The notes beneath the pieces were generated by a model. The model was given only the letters and a program-made list of their open reading frames with translations, did no database searches and had not been told where the DNA came from. From Chrysiogenia bacterium (GTDB lineage: Bacteria; JAGRBM01), in the NCBI GenBank assembly GCA_020434085.1, contig JAGRBM010000094.1:1-12043 (forward strand): a DNA stretch of 12,043 nucleotides. The letters run 5' to 3'. How positions within the stretch are numbered: the stretch's first letter is position 1; every line of letters starts with the position of its first letter. Positions 1 to 7,191 of the stretch are shown one piece after another. The position numbers and the translations under genes were made by a program.

Positions 1-1478
1 CCGTCGTCGGCGGCGACGATCAGCACGACGATGTCGGTGACCGCGGCGCCGCGGGAGCGCATGGCCGTGAAGGCCTCGTGACCGGGGGTGTCGATGAAGA
101 CCACCGGACCTTGGTTGGTGTCGACCCGGTAGGCGCCGATGTGCTGGGTGATGCCGCCGGCCTCGCCCTCGGCCACGCGGGCCTCGCGAATCTTGTCGAG
201 CAGCGAAGTCTTGCCGTGGTCGACGTGACCCATGATGGTCACGACGGGCGGACGCGGCTTGAGGTCCTCGGGCTTGTCCTCGCTCTGCTGGCGAAGGATT
301 TCGTCTTCCTGAAGGCCCACGCGCTCGACTTCAAAGTCGTACTGCGCGGCGAGCAGTTCTGCAGTCTCACGGTCGATGGCCTGGTTGGCCGTGACCATGA
401 CACCCATGCCCATGAGTTCGCGGATCAGTTCGGCCGATTTCACGCCCATGGCGGTCGCCATTTCGGCGAGCGTGATCGAGTCTTCGATACGAATCGGCTT
501 CTTCTGCGTCGGCGGCTTGGTACCGCTGGAGTTTTTCTTGGCTGCGCCGCGGCGCTTGCCCTTCCGGCGCGCACCGGCATCGCGGCCGCTGGGAAGGATC
601 TCTGCATCGACGAACCCGCGACGCTTGCGGATGACGCGCTTGGTCTCGTTCCAGTCGGCTTCGTCGCGGACGCCTTCGCGCCCCTTCTTGCCCTTGCGGC
701 CCTTCTTGCGAGCCTCGGCGGCTTCGTCGGGAACGCCGCCGGGCGCGGTAATCGAGGTCGGAGCTGCTTCCGGCGGGGGCGGCGGCGCCGCTTCCACGCG
801 GGGCTTAAATGTTGTCCTGACCGACTCGATGATCTTGAGCCGCGGCGCGTCCGGGTCGACCACGTCGACGATCGGGCGCTCTTCGGGCTCGGGCGCGGCC
901 TGGGGTGCTTCGGCGCGCGGGGCCTCGGCAGCGGGTGCCTCAGGCTCGGCAGCAACCGGCGCCTCGGGCTCGGCGGCCTGGGCCGCAAGTTCTTCGGGGG
1001 TGGGTGCCGCGGGCTTCTCTTCGGGCAGTTCGATCTTGGGGCGCTCGACCTTGGGCGCCTCGGTCACGCGCAGAAGACGCGGGGATTCTTCACTCTCGCC
1101 GCCGGCGGCCTGGCTCTCGGCAGCAGCTGCCTGTTCGGGCTGGGCGGCCTGGGGCTCGGGCGCCTCATCGCCGCGCGAGCGGCGGCGGATCACGGTGCGC
1201 GAGACACGTCGCTCGGTTACCTGCTCGGTGACCTGGCTCTCCTGGTCGCTGCGGACCACGGTGACGACGCGTTCCTTGCCTGCGATGGGCGGAGCGCCCG
1301 TGCCGGCACCGCCTTCGTAGAGCTTGGGGAACCGGTTCTTGAATGCCTCATACTGGTCGGTCGTGATGGAGCTTGAAGCAGTGCGGGCGGCAATGCCCAT
1401 CTGCTCAAGCTTCTCCATTACGTCCTTGCTCTTAAGGCCGGTTTCCTTGGCGATCTCGTGTACTCGCTTGTTGGCCAT
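1..1478 (-). CDS. infB: Translation initiation factor IF-2, N-terminal 492 residues (3' end outside window)
   Basis: IF-2 is the GTPase that brings initiator fMet-tRNA to the 30S subunit and promotes subunit joining. The start is the ATG at 1478-1476; the peptide opens [14 protein letters not shown], a typical first IF2_N domain (about residues 1-55). A long Ala/Pro/Glu-rich linker follows, with repeated AEPEAP units near residues 160-185, then a Lys/Arg-rich stretch (about 220-325), and a second IF2_N domain (about 328-385). The G domain then begins: G1 GHVDHGKT at 417-424, the G2 region [10 protein letters not shown], and G3 DTPGH at 463-467. The frame is open to base 3 and ends in IVAADDG, so the rest of the G domain and domains II-IV lie beyond the left edge. 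It is the third gene of a rimP-nusA-infB operon and starts 85 bases after the nusA stop. The lack of an ylxR gene in that gap is a variation on the common order. Identity is secure. Confidence 0.97.
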   Translation of the reverse strand, partial: MANKRVHEIAKETGLKSKDVMEKLEQMGIAARTASSSITTDQYEAFKNRFPKLYEGGAGTGAPPIAGKERVVTVVRSDQESQVTEQVTERRVSRTVIRRRSRGDEAPEPQAAQPEQAAAAESQAAGGESEESPRLLRVTEAPKVERPKIELPEEKPAAPTPEELAAQAAEPEAPVAAEPEAPAAEAPRAEAPQAAPEPEERPIVDVVDPDAPRLKIIESVRTTFKPRVEAAPPPPPEAAPTSITAPGGVPDEAAEARKKGRKGKKGREGVRDEADWNETKRVIRKRRGFVDAEILPSGRDAGARRKGKRRGAAKKNSSGTKPPTQKKPIRIEDSITLAEMATAMGVKSAELIRELMGMGVMVTANQAIDRETAELLAAQYDFEVERVGLQEDEILRQQSEDKPEDLKPRPPVVTIMGHVDHGKTSLLDKIREARVAEGEAGGITQHIGAYRVDTNQGPVVFIDTPGHEAFTAMRSRGAAVTDIVVLIVAADD

Positions 1479-1563
1479 ACGACGCTCTTATCTTCTTTCC
1501 CTTGCGGACGCTTGATCCTGCAATACCCGACGAAGCTTCGAACTGATTGCGAAAACCTGCTCA

Positions 1564-3000
1564 TCAGGCTTCCGCTTTCTCCGCCTCGTCACTCTCGGCA
1601 GCCGCGGCATCCGCTTCCTCGCCTGCTTCAGCCGACTCTTCGGGAGTCGGCTCGTCGGAGGGCTCGGTGTCCATGTTCTCGTGAACCATGTCTTCCTCGC
1701 CCGGCTCGACTTCAATCTCTTTTTTCGCCTGCTGGGGCGCAGCCTCGAGGCTGGCCTCAACATGCTTGCGTGCACCGTTCAGAATGCGTGCAGCCATGTC
1801 GGCATCGATGCCGTCGATGGCCTCTAGTTCCTCGGCGGGCATCTCGGCCACTTCCTGCGCGGAGCGGAAGCCTTCGAGATAGAGCAGTTCCACGGCCACG
1901 GGGCTGATGCCCTCGATGGCGGCCAGGTTTTCCTTGGCGCGGTTCTGCTCTTCGGCGAACTCCGACTCGCTCTTCATGTCGATCTTCCAGCCGGTGAGCT
2001 GGGAGGCCAGTCGCACGTTCTGTCCGCGGCGACCGATGGCCAGCGAGAGCTGGTCGTCGCCGACGAGGATCTGCAGCGTGTTCTCTTCCTGATCGACGAA
2101 GACCTTGAGCACTTCGGCCGGTGCCAGCGCGTTGACGGCGAAGCGGCCGATCTCGGGGTCGTAGACGACGATGTCGATCTTCTCACCGCGAAGTTCCTGC
2201 ACGACGGCCTGCACGCGCGAGCCCTTCATGCCCACGCAGGCGCCGACGGGATCGACGCTGGAGTCCTTCGATGAGACGGCGATCTTGGTGCGCGCGCCGG
2301 GCTCGCGGGCGATCTGAACGATCTGCACCACGCCTTCGGCGATCTCGGGCACTTCGACTTCGAACAGACGCTCGACAAGATGCGGCGTCGCACGCGAGAG
2401 AATGACCTGCGGGCCCTTGGCTGCGCGGTTCACGTCCAGGATGTAGGCGCGAACGCGGTCACCGGGGCGGTAGCTCTCGCGCGGGACCTGCTCCTTGCGC
2501 GGCAGCGCCGACTCGGTGCGGCCGATGTCGACGATGATGTCGCCGCGCTCGAAGCGGCGCACGATGCCGTGCACCAGCTCGCCCACGCGGTCTTTGTATT
2601 CTTCGTAAATGATGTCGCGTTCGGCGTCGCGGATCTTCTGGATGATGACCTGCTTGGCCGTCTGCGCGGCGATGCGGCCGAAGTCGGTGAGCTCGAGCTT
2701 CATGCCCACTTCGTCGCCCATCTGGGCGTCGGGGTCGAGTACGTGGGCGTCGTCGAGGGAGATCTCGATCTCATCGTCCTCGACGTCTTCCACGACGGTG
2801 CGGAACTCGAAGAGCTCCACCTCGCCCAGGTCTTCATTGAACTGGGCCTCGATCTCTCGATAGGTACCCAGCCGCTTCTTGGCGGCAGCCAGGATGGCCT
2901 GTTCGAGGGCCGAGACCACAATTTCGCGCTTGATTCCCTTGTCCTTGACGACGGAATCGATCACGCGACCGAGATTTCCAAGCCCGAGAGCGTCAGACAT
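1564..3000 (-). CDS. nusA: Transcription termination/antitermination factor NusA
   Basis: NusA binds RNA polymerase and nascent RNA, modulating pausing, intrinsic and Rho termination, and antitermination. The 478-residue product shows the family order: N-terminal RNAP-binding domain (about 1-125); S1 domain (about 136-202, ending PQVILSR); KH1 with GxxG at 257-260 (GMKG); KH2 with GRRG at 323-326 followed by QNVRLASQLTGWKID; a single helix-hairpin-helix acidic-repeat-like domain (about 354-412); and a low-complexity Glu/Ala/Asp tail (about 428-478). E. coli NusA has two acidic-repeat domains, so this form is shorter there, as in many other bacteria. The ATG at 3000 follows the rimP stop after five bases, and the ribosome-binding site (GGGAGAG) lies within the last rimP codons, suggesting translational coupling. 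The gene ends in two tandem TGA stops. NusA may feed back on the terminator ahead of rimP. Confidence 0.98.
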   Translation of the reverse strand: MSDALGLGNLGRVIDSVVKDKGIKREIVVSALEQAILAAAKKRLGTYREIEAQFNEDLGEVELFEFRTVVEDVEDDEIEISLDDAHVLDPDAQMGDEVGMKLELTDFGRIAAQTAKQVIIQKIRDAERDIIYEEYKDRVGELVHGIVRRFERGDIIVDIGRTESALPRKEQVPRESYRPGDRVRAYILDVNRAAKGPQVILSRATPHLVERLFEVEVPEIAEGVVQIVQIAREPGARTKIAVSSKDSSVDPVGACVGMKGSRVQAVVQELRGEKIDIVVYDPEIGRFAVNALAPAEVLKVFVDQEENTLQILVGDDQLSLAIGRRGQNVRLASQLTGWKIDMKSESEFAEEQNRAKENLAAIEGISPVAVELLYLEGFRSAQEVAEMPAEELEAIDGIDADMAARILNGARKHVEASLEAAPQQAKKEIEVEPGEEDMVHENMDTEPSDEPTPEESAEAGEEADAAAAESDEAEKAEA

Positions 3001-3005
3001 CGACT

Positions 3006-3473
3006 CTACTCTCCCACATACTCAAGATTTGCTTTCGAAATCGTGTCGAGCTGAACCACATGGGGTTCTCCTTCCACTTCGACGACGATCTCGTCTTCTC
3101 CAACTTCAATCAACGTGCCCACGAGAGTCACAAGGCCGTCCACCGGCACCCGAGGAACCACCCGCACCAGCTTGCCCTTGGCCCACTGGTAGTGACGAAC
3201 CTTTTTGAGGGGCCGCGTCAAACCTGGCGAGGAGACCTCCAGAGTGAAGGCCTGCGGGATGGGATCTTCCACATCCAGGACCGTGCCGAATTCCCTCGAG
3301 AAGGTTTCGATCTGGTCCAGGCTGATCCCACCGGGGCGGTCCAGGTAGACCCTCACCAGCGCCGAGTTCGAGCGCGGGAGGAATTCCACCTCTACCAGTT
3401 CAAGGCCATGAGCCTCTACCAAGGGCATCGCCAGCGCCTCGAGGCGCGTTTCCATCGCAGTGCGATCTGCCAT
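3006..3473 (-). CDS. rimP: Ribosome maturation factor RimP
   Basis: RimP assists assembly of the 30S ribosomal subunit. The predicted product is 155 residues, the usual family length of about 150. An N-terminal alpha/beta domain starts near ALAMPLVEAHGLELVEVEF, and the hallmark LEVSSPGLTRPL lies at about residues 78-89. A C-terminal SH3-like beta domain follows (GTLIEVGEDEIVVEVEG). The start chosen is ATG at 3473-3471, because AAAGG at 3485-3481 sits seven bases ahead of it. An internal ATG at 3455 is a less likely alternative. The frame stays open far upstream (to about 3830), but that extension crosses the terminator hairpin and resembles no known RimP. It is the first gene of the rimP-nusA-infB operon, as in many bacteria. 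Confidence 0.96.
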   Translation of the reverse strand: MADRTAMETRLEALAMPLVEAHGLELVEVEFLPRSNSALVRVYLDRPGGISLDQIETFSREFGTVLDVEDPIPQAFTLEVSSPGLTRPLKKVRHYQWAKGKLVRVVPRVPVDGLVTLVGTLIEVGEDEIVVEVEGEPHVVQLDTISKANLEYVGE

Positions 3474-3489
3474 TGGCTTGCCTTTGCCT

Positions 3490-3544
3490 GGCACTCCGAA
3501 ATAAAAAAGAGCGGGCTGACGGCCCACTCTTTCAGAGGAGTGCC
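3490..3544 (-). terminator. Leader terminator / putative attenuator ahead of rimP
   Basis: Read on the minus strand, an 11-base-pair stem (3532-3522 with 3516-3506, including one G-U wobble) closes a five-base loop (CGTCA) and runs straight into six Ts. The plus-strand version has a C/A mismatch at the wobble position and a poorer T tract, so the element is oriented to stop minus-strand transcription just before rimP. The terminator is enclosed by GGCACTCC (3544-3537) and GGAGTGCC (3497-3490), which are perfect reverse complements. CACTC at 3542-3538 can also pair with GAGTG at 3529-3525, the 5' arm of the terminator, giving a competing hairpin. No minus-strand gene lies upstream to be terminated, so a regulatory leader is the simplest reading. 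Presence of the hairpin is clear; regulation is inferred. Confidence 0.75.
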
Positions 3545-3559
3545 TACTCAAGCGGTCCT

Positions 3560-3588
3560 TATCTAATACACGGGCGGCGTTTTGACAA
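3560..3588 (-). promoter_or_regulatory. Possible promoter of the rimP-nusA-infB operon
   Basis: The minus strand has TTGTCA (3588-3583; five of six matches to a sigma-70 -35 box). The AT-rich TATTAGATA tract (3568-3560) follows. TAGATA within it lies 17 bases from the -35 box but matches the -10 consensus poorly; TATTAG matches better but has a 14-base spacer. Transcription from here would pass through the leader terminator before reaching rimP. Tentative, chosen on position and the -35 match. Confidence 0.35.
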
Positions 3589-3687
3589 GGTGCGCCGTGA
3601 GCCCCGCGCCGCCCGCCTGCCCCATTGACCGCGACGGGCCGGCCGGGACACACTGGCGGCGGAACTTTCTCCAAGGATTTCAGGCAT

Positions 3688-5334
3688 TTGAGCCTCAAGG
3701 CCCCCAAATCCCGCATTGCCCGCGTCCTGGACTCTCTGGGGGCGCTGCCGCTGGGGCGGTTTTTGTTGATTCTCGCGGTCTGGGCCTGCCTGAGCCGCCT
3801 GCCTTTCCTCTTTACCGACCTGCTCAACAATGATGAGGGCGGCTGGTGGATGGGGGCGAAAATCTGGCTCTCGGGCGGGGTTCCCTACCTCGACTTCATC
3901 GACAACAAGCCCCCGCTCATCTACCTGCTCTACGCCCTGCCCCAGCTCATCGGGATTCACAGCCTCCATTTCATGCATGCGCTTTCCCTGCCGCTCATCT
4001 GCGCGACGGGCTATCTGGCAGGCAAGCTCGCCATGGAGCTCGCCCCCGTGGAGGCAGCGCGCCGCCACTCGGGCGTGCGCCTGATCGCCCTCTTCTATGT
4101 GGGCTTGAGTGCGCTCGGTCCCTCGCGCCAGTTCCTCCCGCTGAATACCGAACACGCCGCCATGCTGCCCATGGTCTGGGCCATGCTCTGCTACAGCCGC
4201 GCGCGGCTTGGAATTGATGAGCGGCGCAACCTCGCGCTGGCCGGCGCCCTTGTCGCAATTGCAGGGCTCATTCGCCAGAGCCTGCTCTTTGCCACGCCGC
4301 TGCTGGCGCTCGAACTGCTCTGGGCGCCGCTGGGTCGCGCGGAGGACGAAGAAGACGCGCGGGTCGAGACCCTTGGCGCACTCAAGCGCTGGATCTTCTT
4401 CGGCGCGGGCTTCTTGCTGATCAATGGTCTCTTTGTCGCCTACCTCGCCGCCAACAACGCGGTTGGCGAGGCGTTCTTCTGGATCGTGATGGCCAACAGC
4501 GATACGGCCCGGCACTCACCCGACCTGGCCTATCACCTGCTGCGTTTTTCAAGGAACATCCTGCCCAGCATCGCGCTGGCCCTGCCGCTCTGGATCCTCG
4601 CCCTGCGCGGGCTACGCCGCGAGTGCTGGGCCGACGCGCCGCGCTTTCGTCTAACAATCCTGTGGATGGGCAGCGCGGCGGTCGCCCTGTGGACAGGCTC
4701 GCTGGGCGGGCGTTGGCTCGGTCACTACTACATCCCGGTGCTGGCACCGCTTTCAGCGGTCGCGGGCGCGCGCCTTCTCGCCCTGCTCTCGCGCGACGAG
4801 AGTGCCGGCACCCTGGGCGCGCGACTTGGCGGATCGGCGCTGGTGCTGGTCAGCGCGGGCGCCCTCATCTTTGGCGGCGCCAACATCGCGCGCACCCTGC
4901 GCGGGGGCTATGAGGAAGCCGGTCCCGTCCTCAGTGCCGCCGCCGCGCGGATCGACTCGCTCACGGATCAGGACGACCCCGTCTTCGTCTGGGGCTTTGC
5001 CCAGGGGCTCTACTATAAGGCCCGCCGCCTGCCAGCCAATCGCTTCATCGCGCCCAACACGCCGATTACCGGATACATGTTCGGCGCCGAGCGGGCCTTC
5101 GACGAGCTCGACCTCGAAAAGCTCGTCCTGCCAGAACAGTTCGACCACTTCATCGGGGATCTAAAGCGCGGCCGGCCCAAACTGTTCCTCGACTACGCCG
5201 AGAACGACTTCCACTACTTTGGGCGTCACAGGATCGAGCGCTTCCCCACGCTGCAACAGTGGCTCTCCGAGAACTACCGCCGCCTGCCCGATGAAGGACC
5301 GATCGTCTTTTACGAGCGCGTCGACCGGCGCTAA
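3688..5334 (+). CDS. GT-C (PMT/ArnT-like, family 39 type) membrane glycosyltransferase
   Basis: Multi-pass inner-membrane glycosyltransferases of this fold move sugars from polyprenyl-phosphate donors to lipid, protein or glycan acceptors on the outer face of the membrane. With the chosen start the product is 548 residues. A hydrophobic first helix (about 24-42) is followed by the acidic pair D49-E50 in the first outer loop and the family signature GGVPYLDFIDNKPPLIYLLY (about 63-82). About ten further hydrophobic segments follow, then a soluble C-terminal part (about from residue 415). No ATG precedes the signature in frame, so a rare start is required. TTG at 3688 is preferred because AAGGA lies ten bases upstream; TTG at 3625 would add 21 residues of poor character. 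It is divergent from rimP and 44 bases upstream of the nucleotidyltransferase gene, in the same direction, suggesting one glycan locus. Acceptor and donor cannot be told from sequence. Confidence 0.85.
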   Translation: MSLKAPKSRIARVLDSLGALPLGRFLLILAVWACLSRLPFLFTDLLNNDEGGWWMGAKIWLSGGVPYLDFIDNKPPLIYLLYALPQLIGIHSLHFMHALSLPLICATGYLAGKLAMELAPVEAARRHSGVRLIALFYVGLSALGPSRQFLPLNTEHAAMLPMVWAMLCYSRARLGIDERRNLALAGALVAIAGLIRQSLLFATPLLALELLWAPLGRAEDEEDARVETLGALKRWIFFGAGFLLINGLFVAYLAANNAVGEAFFWIVMANSDTARHSPDLAYHLLRFSRNILPSIALALPLWILALRGLRRECWADAPRFRLTILWMGSAAVALWTGSLGGRWLGHYYIPVLAPLSAVAGARLLALLSRDESAGTLGARLGGSALVLVSAGALIFGGANIARTLRGGYEEAGPVLSAAAARIDSLTDQDDPVFVWGFAQGLYYKARRLPANRFIAPNTPITGYMFGAERAFDELDLEKLVLPEQFDHFIGDLKRGRPKLFLDYAENDFHYFGRHRIERFPTLQQWLSENYRRLPDEGPIVFYERVDRR

Positions 5335-5378
5335 GCCACTTTCCATCGGCGCGCCCGCGGCGCTAGACTTCCATTCGC

Positions 5379-6119
5379 ATGACATCAGCAAACGACAAGG
5401 AACTGCGCGGCGTGATCCTCGCCGGCGGGAGCGGCTCGCGCCTGGCGCCGCTGACCAAGACGACCAACAAGCACCTGCTGCCCGTGGGCCACGAGCCCAT
5501 GATTTACCACCCCATCAAGAAGCTCACCGACGCGGGGATTTCCGATATCCTGGTCGTCACCGGGGTCGAACACATGGGTCAGGTGGTCAATCAGCTCGGT
5601 TCGGGCAAGGACTTCGGCTGCCGCTTTACCTACAAGGTGCAGGACGAACCCGGCGGCATTGCGCAGGCGCTGGGACTGGCCGAACAGTTCGCCGCCGGGC
5701 ACCCGGTGATCGTGCTGCTCGGAGACAACATCTTCGGCGATGCGCTCTCTGGCCACATCAAGACCTACGAAGGCTCGGGCAAGGGCGCGATGGTGTTGCT
5801 CAAGGAAGTGAGCGATCCCCAGCGATTCGGCGTGGCGCGCTTCGATGGCGAGACGATCGCCGAGATCATCGAAAAGCCCAAGGACCCGCCTTCGAACTCC
5901 GCAATTACCGGCATCTATTTCTATGACGCGCGGGTCTTCGACTTCATTCGCAGGCTCAAACCCTCGGCGCGCGGGGAGCTGGAGATCACCGACGTGAACA
6001 ACCGCTACCTGGAACTGGGCGAGCTCGCCCACGCGCGGCTCTCGGGCTACTGGACCGACGCGGGCACCCACGAATCGCTGGCACGCGCCAACGCCCTCGT
6101 GCTGGGGCTCAAGCCATGA
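5379..6119 (+). CDS. rmlA: Glucose-1-phosphate thymidylyltransferase (short RmlA/RfbA type)
   Basis: Predicted to make dTDP-glucose from glucose-1-phosphate and dTTP in the cytoplasm, the first step to dTDP-deoxysugars. The 246-residue length matches the short RmlA/SpsI-like group rather than the ~290-residue E. coli type. The nucleotide-binding loop is GVILAGGSGSRLAPLT (11-26) with catalytic R21, then NKHLLPV (K31), PMIYHP, the metal-binding GDNIFG (D116), EITDVN (202-207) and WTDAGTHESL (D227). The usual GGSGTRL has Ser for Thr at position 20, a conservative change. The ATG at 5379 has no clear ribosome-binding site and follows the glycosyltransferase stop by 44 bases. The stop overlaps the next ATG by four bases (ATGA), so translation with rmlB is probably coupled. 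Related sugar nucleotidyltransferases with other substrates share this fold, but the adjoining rmlB supports the dTDP-glucose call. Confidence 0.9.
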   Translation: MTSANDKELRGVILAGGSGSRLAPLTKTTNKHLLPVGHEPMIYHPIKKLTDAGISDILVVTGVEHMGQVVNQLGSGKDFGCRFTYKVQDEPGGIAQALGLAEQFAAGHPVIVLLGDNIFGDALSGHIKTYEGSGKGAMVLLKEVSDPQRFGVARFDGETIAEIIEKPKDPPSNSAITGIYFYDARVFDFIRRLKPSARGELEITDVNNRYLELGELAHARLSGYWTDAGTHESLARANALVLGLKP

Positions 6120-7132
6120 GCTTCCGCCGCATTCTGGTCACCGGCGCCGCCGGGTTCATCGGTTCTCATTTTGTCGAGCGCGCCCTGGAAGATCCCGAAG
6201 TCGAATGCGTGGTCGGCTACGACGCGCTCACCTATGCCGGGCGCAAGGAACACCTTGGCGAAGCGCTAGAAGACGCGCGCTTTACGCTGGTGCAGGGCAA
6301 TGTCTGCGACGAGGACTTTCTGATCAAGACCCTGCGCGCCGAGCGCATCGACGCGGTGGTACACTTTGCCGCCGAGACCCACGTAGACCGCTCCATCCTT
6401 GGCGCGCGCATCTTCATGGAAACCAACGTCACCGGGACCTACACCGTGCTGGAGGCCTGCAAGGCTGAGAACATCGAGCGGCTCGTTCACATCTCCACCG
6501 ACGAGGTCTACGGGCCTACGCCCGAGGGCGAGCAGTTCAAGGAGGATGCGGGCTTTCGCCCCTCGAGTCCCTACGCCGCAAGCAAGGCGAGCGCCGACCT
6601 GTTCGTGCAATCCTTCATCAAGACACACCGGCTGCCGGCGCTCATCGTGCGCGGGGCCAACAACTTCGGCCCGCGCCAGTTTCCCGAGAAGCTGATCCCC
6701 TTCATGGTGCACCGCGCGCTGCTGGGAGAGGAACTCCCGCTCTACGGCAGCGGCCGCCAGCTTCGCGACTGGACCTATGTCGAGGACTTTGCCGAGGGCG
6801 TGTGGCTTGCGCTTCAGCGTGCGGACGACGGTGACATCTTCAACCTGGGTGCCGGCAACGAGCGCACCAACCGCATGATCGTCGAGACCCTCTGCGACGA
6901 GCTCGGCTGCGACCGCGGGGAGATCGCGCTTGTCGCCGACCGGCCCGCACATGATTTCCGTTATGCCATGGACAGCTCACGCGCCGTGCAGAAGCTCGGA
7001 TGGACTCCCAAGGCAGAGTTCGACGAGGCGCTGCGCGCCACCATCCGCTGGTTCGCTGCCCGCAAGGACTGGATGGAAAAGGTCTACGCCGAGACCGCCG
7101 ATTACTTCAAGGACAACTACGCCGGTCGCTAG
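6116..7132 (+). CDS. rmlB: dTDP-glucose 4,6-dehydratase
   Basis: An NAD-dependent short-chain dehydrogenase/reductase of the extended type, converting dTDP-glucose to dTDP-4-keto-6-deoxyglucose, the branch point for rhamnose and other 6-deoxysugars. The 338-residue product starts with the Rossmann motif VTGAAGFIGS (8-17) and contains HFAAETHVDRSI (83-94). The active-site signature STDEVYG (127-133) carries the Thr-Asp-Glu triad of dehydratases. SPYAASK (151-157) supplies the Tyr/Lys pair, and RPAHDFRY near residue 276 matches the substrate-binding RPGHDxRY of the family with Ala for Gly. It overlaps the upstream rmlA by four bases. No rmlC or rmlD follows before the terminator, so the final sugar depends on genes elsewhere. 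Function is well supported by the motifs. Confidence 0.95.
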   Translation: MSFRRILVTGAAGFIGSHFVERALEDPEVECVVGYDALTYAGRKEHLGEALEDARFTLVQGNVCDEDFLIKTLRAERIDAVVHFAAETHVDRSILGARIFMETNVTGTYTVLEACKAENIERLVHISTDEVYGPTPEGEQFKEDAGFRPSSPYAASKASADLFVQSFIKTHRLPALIVRGANNFGPRQFPEKLIPFMVHRALLGEELPLYGSGRQLRDWTYVEDFAEGVWLALQRADDGDIFNLGAGNERTNRMIVETLCDELGCDRGEIALVADRPAHDFRYAMDSSRAVQKLGWTPKAEFDEALRATIRWFAARKDWMEKVYAETADYFKDNYAGR

Positions 7133-7142
7133 CCGACAAGAA

Positions 7143-7171
7143 AAAAGCGCCACCCGAGGGGCGGCGCTTTT
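7143..7171. terminator. Bidirectional intrinsic terminator between rmlB and mrp
   Basis: AAAAGCGCC (7143-7151) pairs with GGCGCTTTT (7163-7171). Inside, after one mismatch, CCC (7153-7155) pairs with GGG (7159-7161) around a GAG loop. The plus strand ends in TTTTCGTTT for rmlB; the minus strand continues into six Ts for the convergent mrp. It sits 10 bases after the rmlB stop and 20 bases beyond the mrp stop. Confidence 0.9.
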
Positions 7172-7191
7172 CGTTTGGCTGCCTGAAATGA

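Noticed and set aside
78-1376. Long plus-strand open frame opposite infB
   Set aside because: It is antisense to a secure infB frame. Its Gly/Leu/Arg-rich sequence is the usual by-product of GC-rich codons and has no recognisable domain.
3582-3587. Perfect TTGACA on the plus strand as a promoter for the glycosyltransferase gene
   Set aside because: The bases at the right distance (3605-3610) are CG-only, so no -10 box; the same bases better serve the minus strand.
3474-3830. N-terminal extension of rimP
   Set aside because: The frame is open, but it crosses the leader terminator and putative promoter, has basic non-RimP sequence, and a good ribosome-binding site exists for the ATG at 3473.
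3559-4515. Long minus-strand open frame opposite the glycosyltransferase
   Set aside because: Low-complexity Gln/Glu/Arg/Ala sequence with no motif, opposite a well-supported membrane protein.
5364-5369. TAGACT as a -10 box giving a leaderless rmlA transcript
   Set aside because: No acceptable -35 box lies 16-18 bases upstream, and co-transcription with the glycosyltransferase is simpler.
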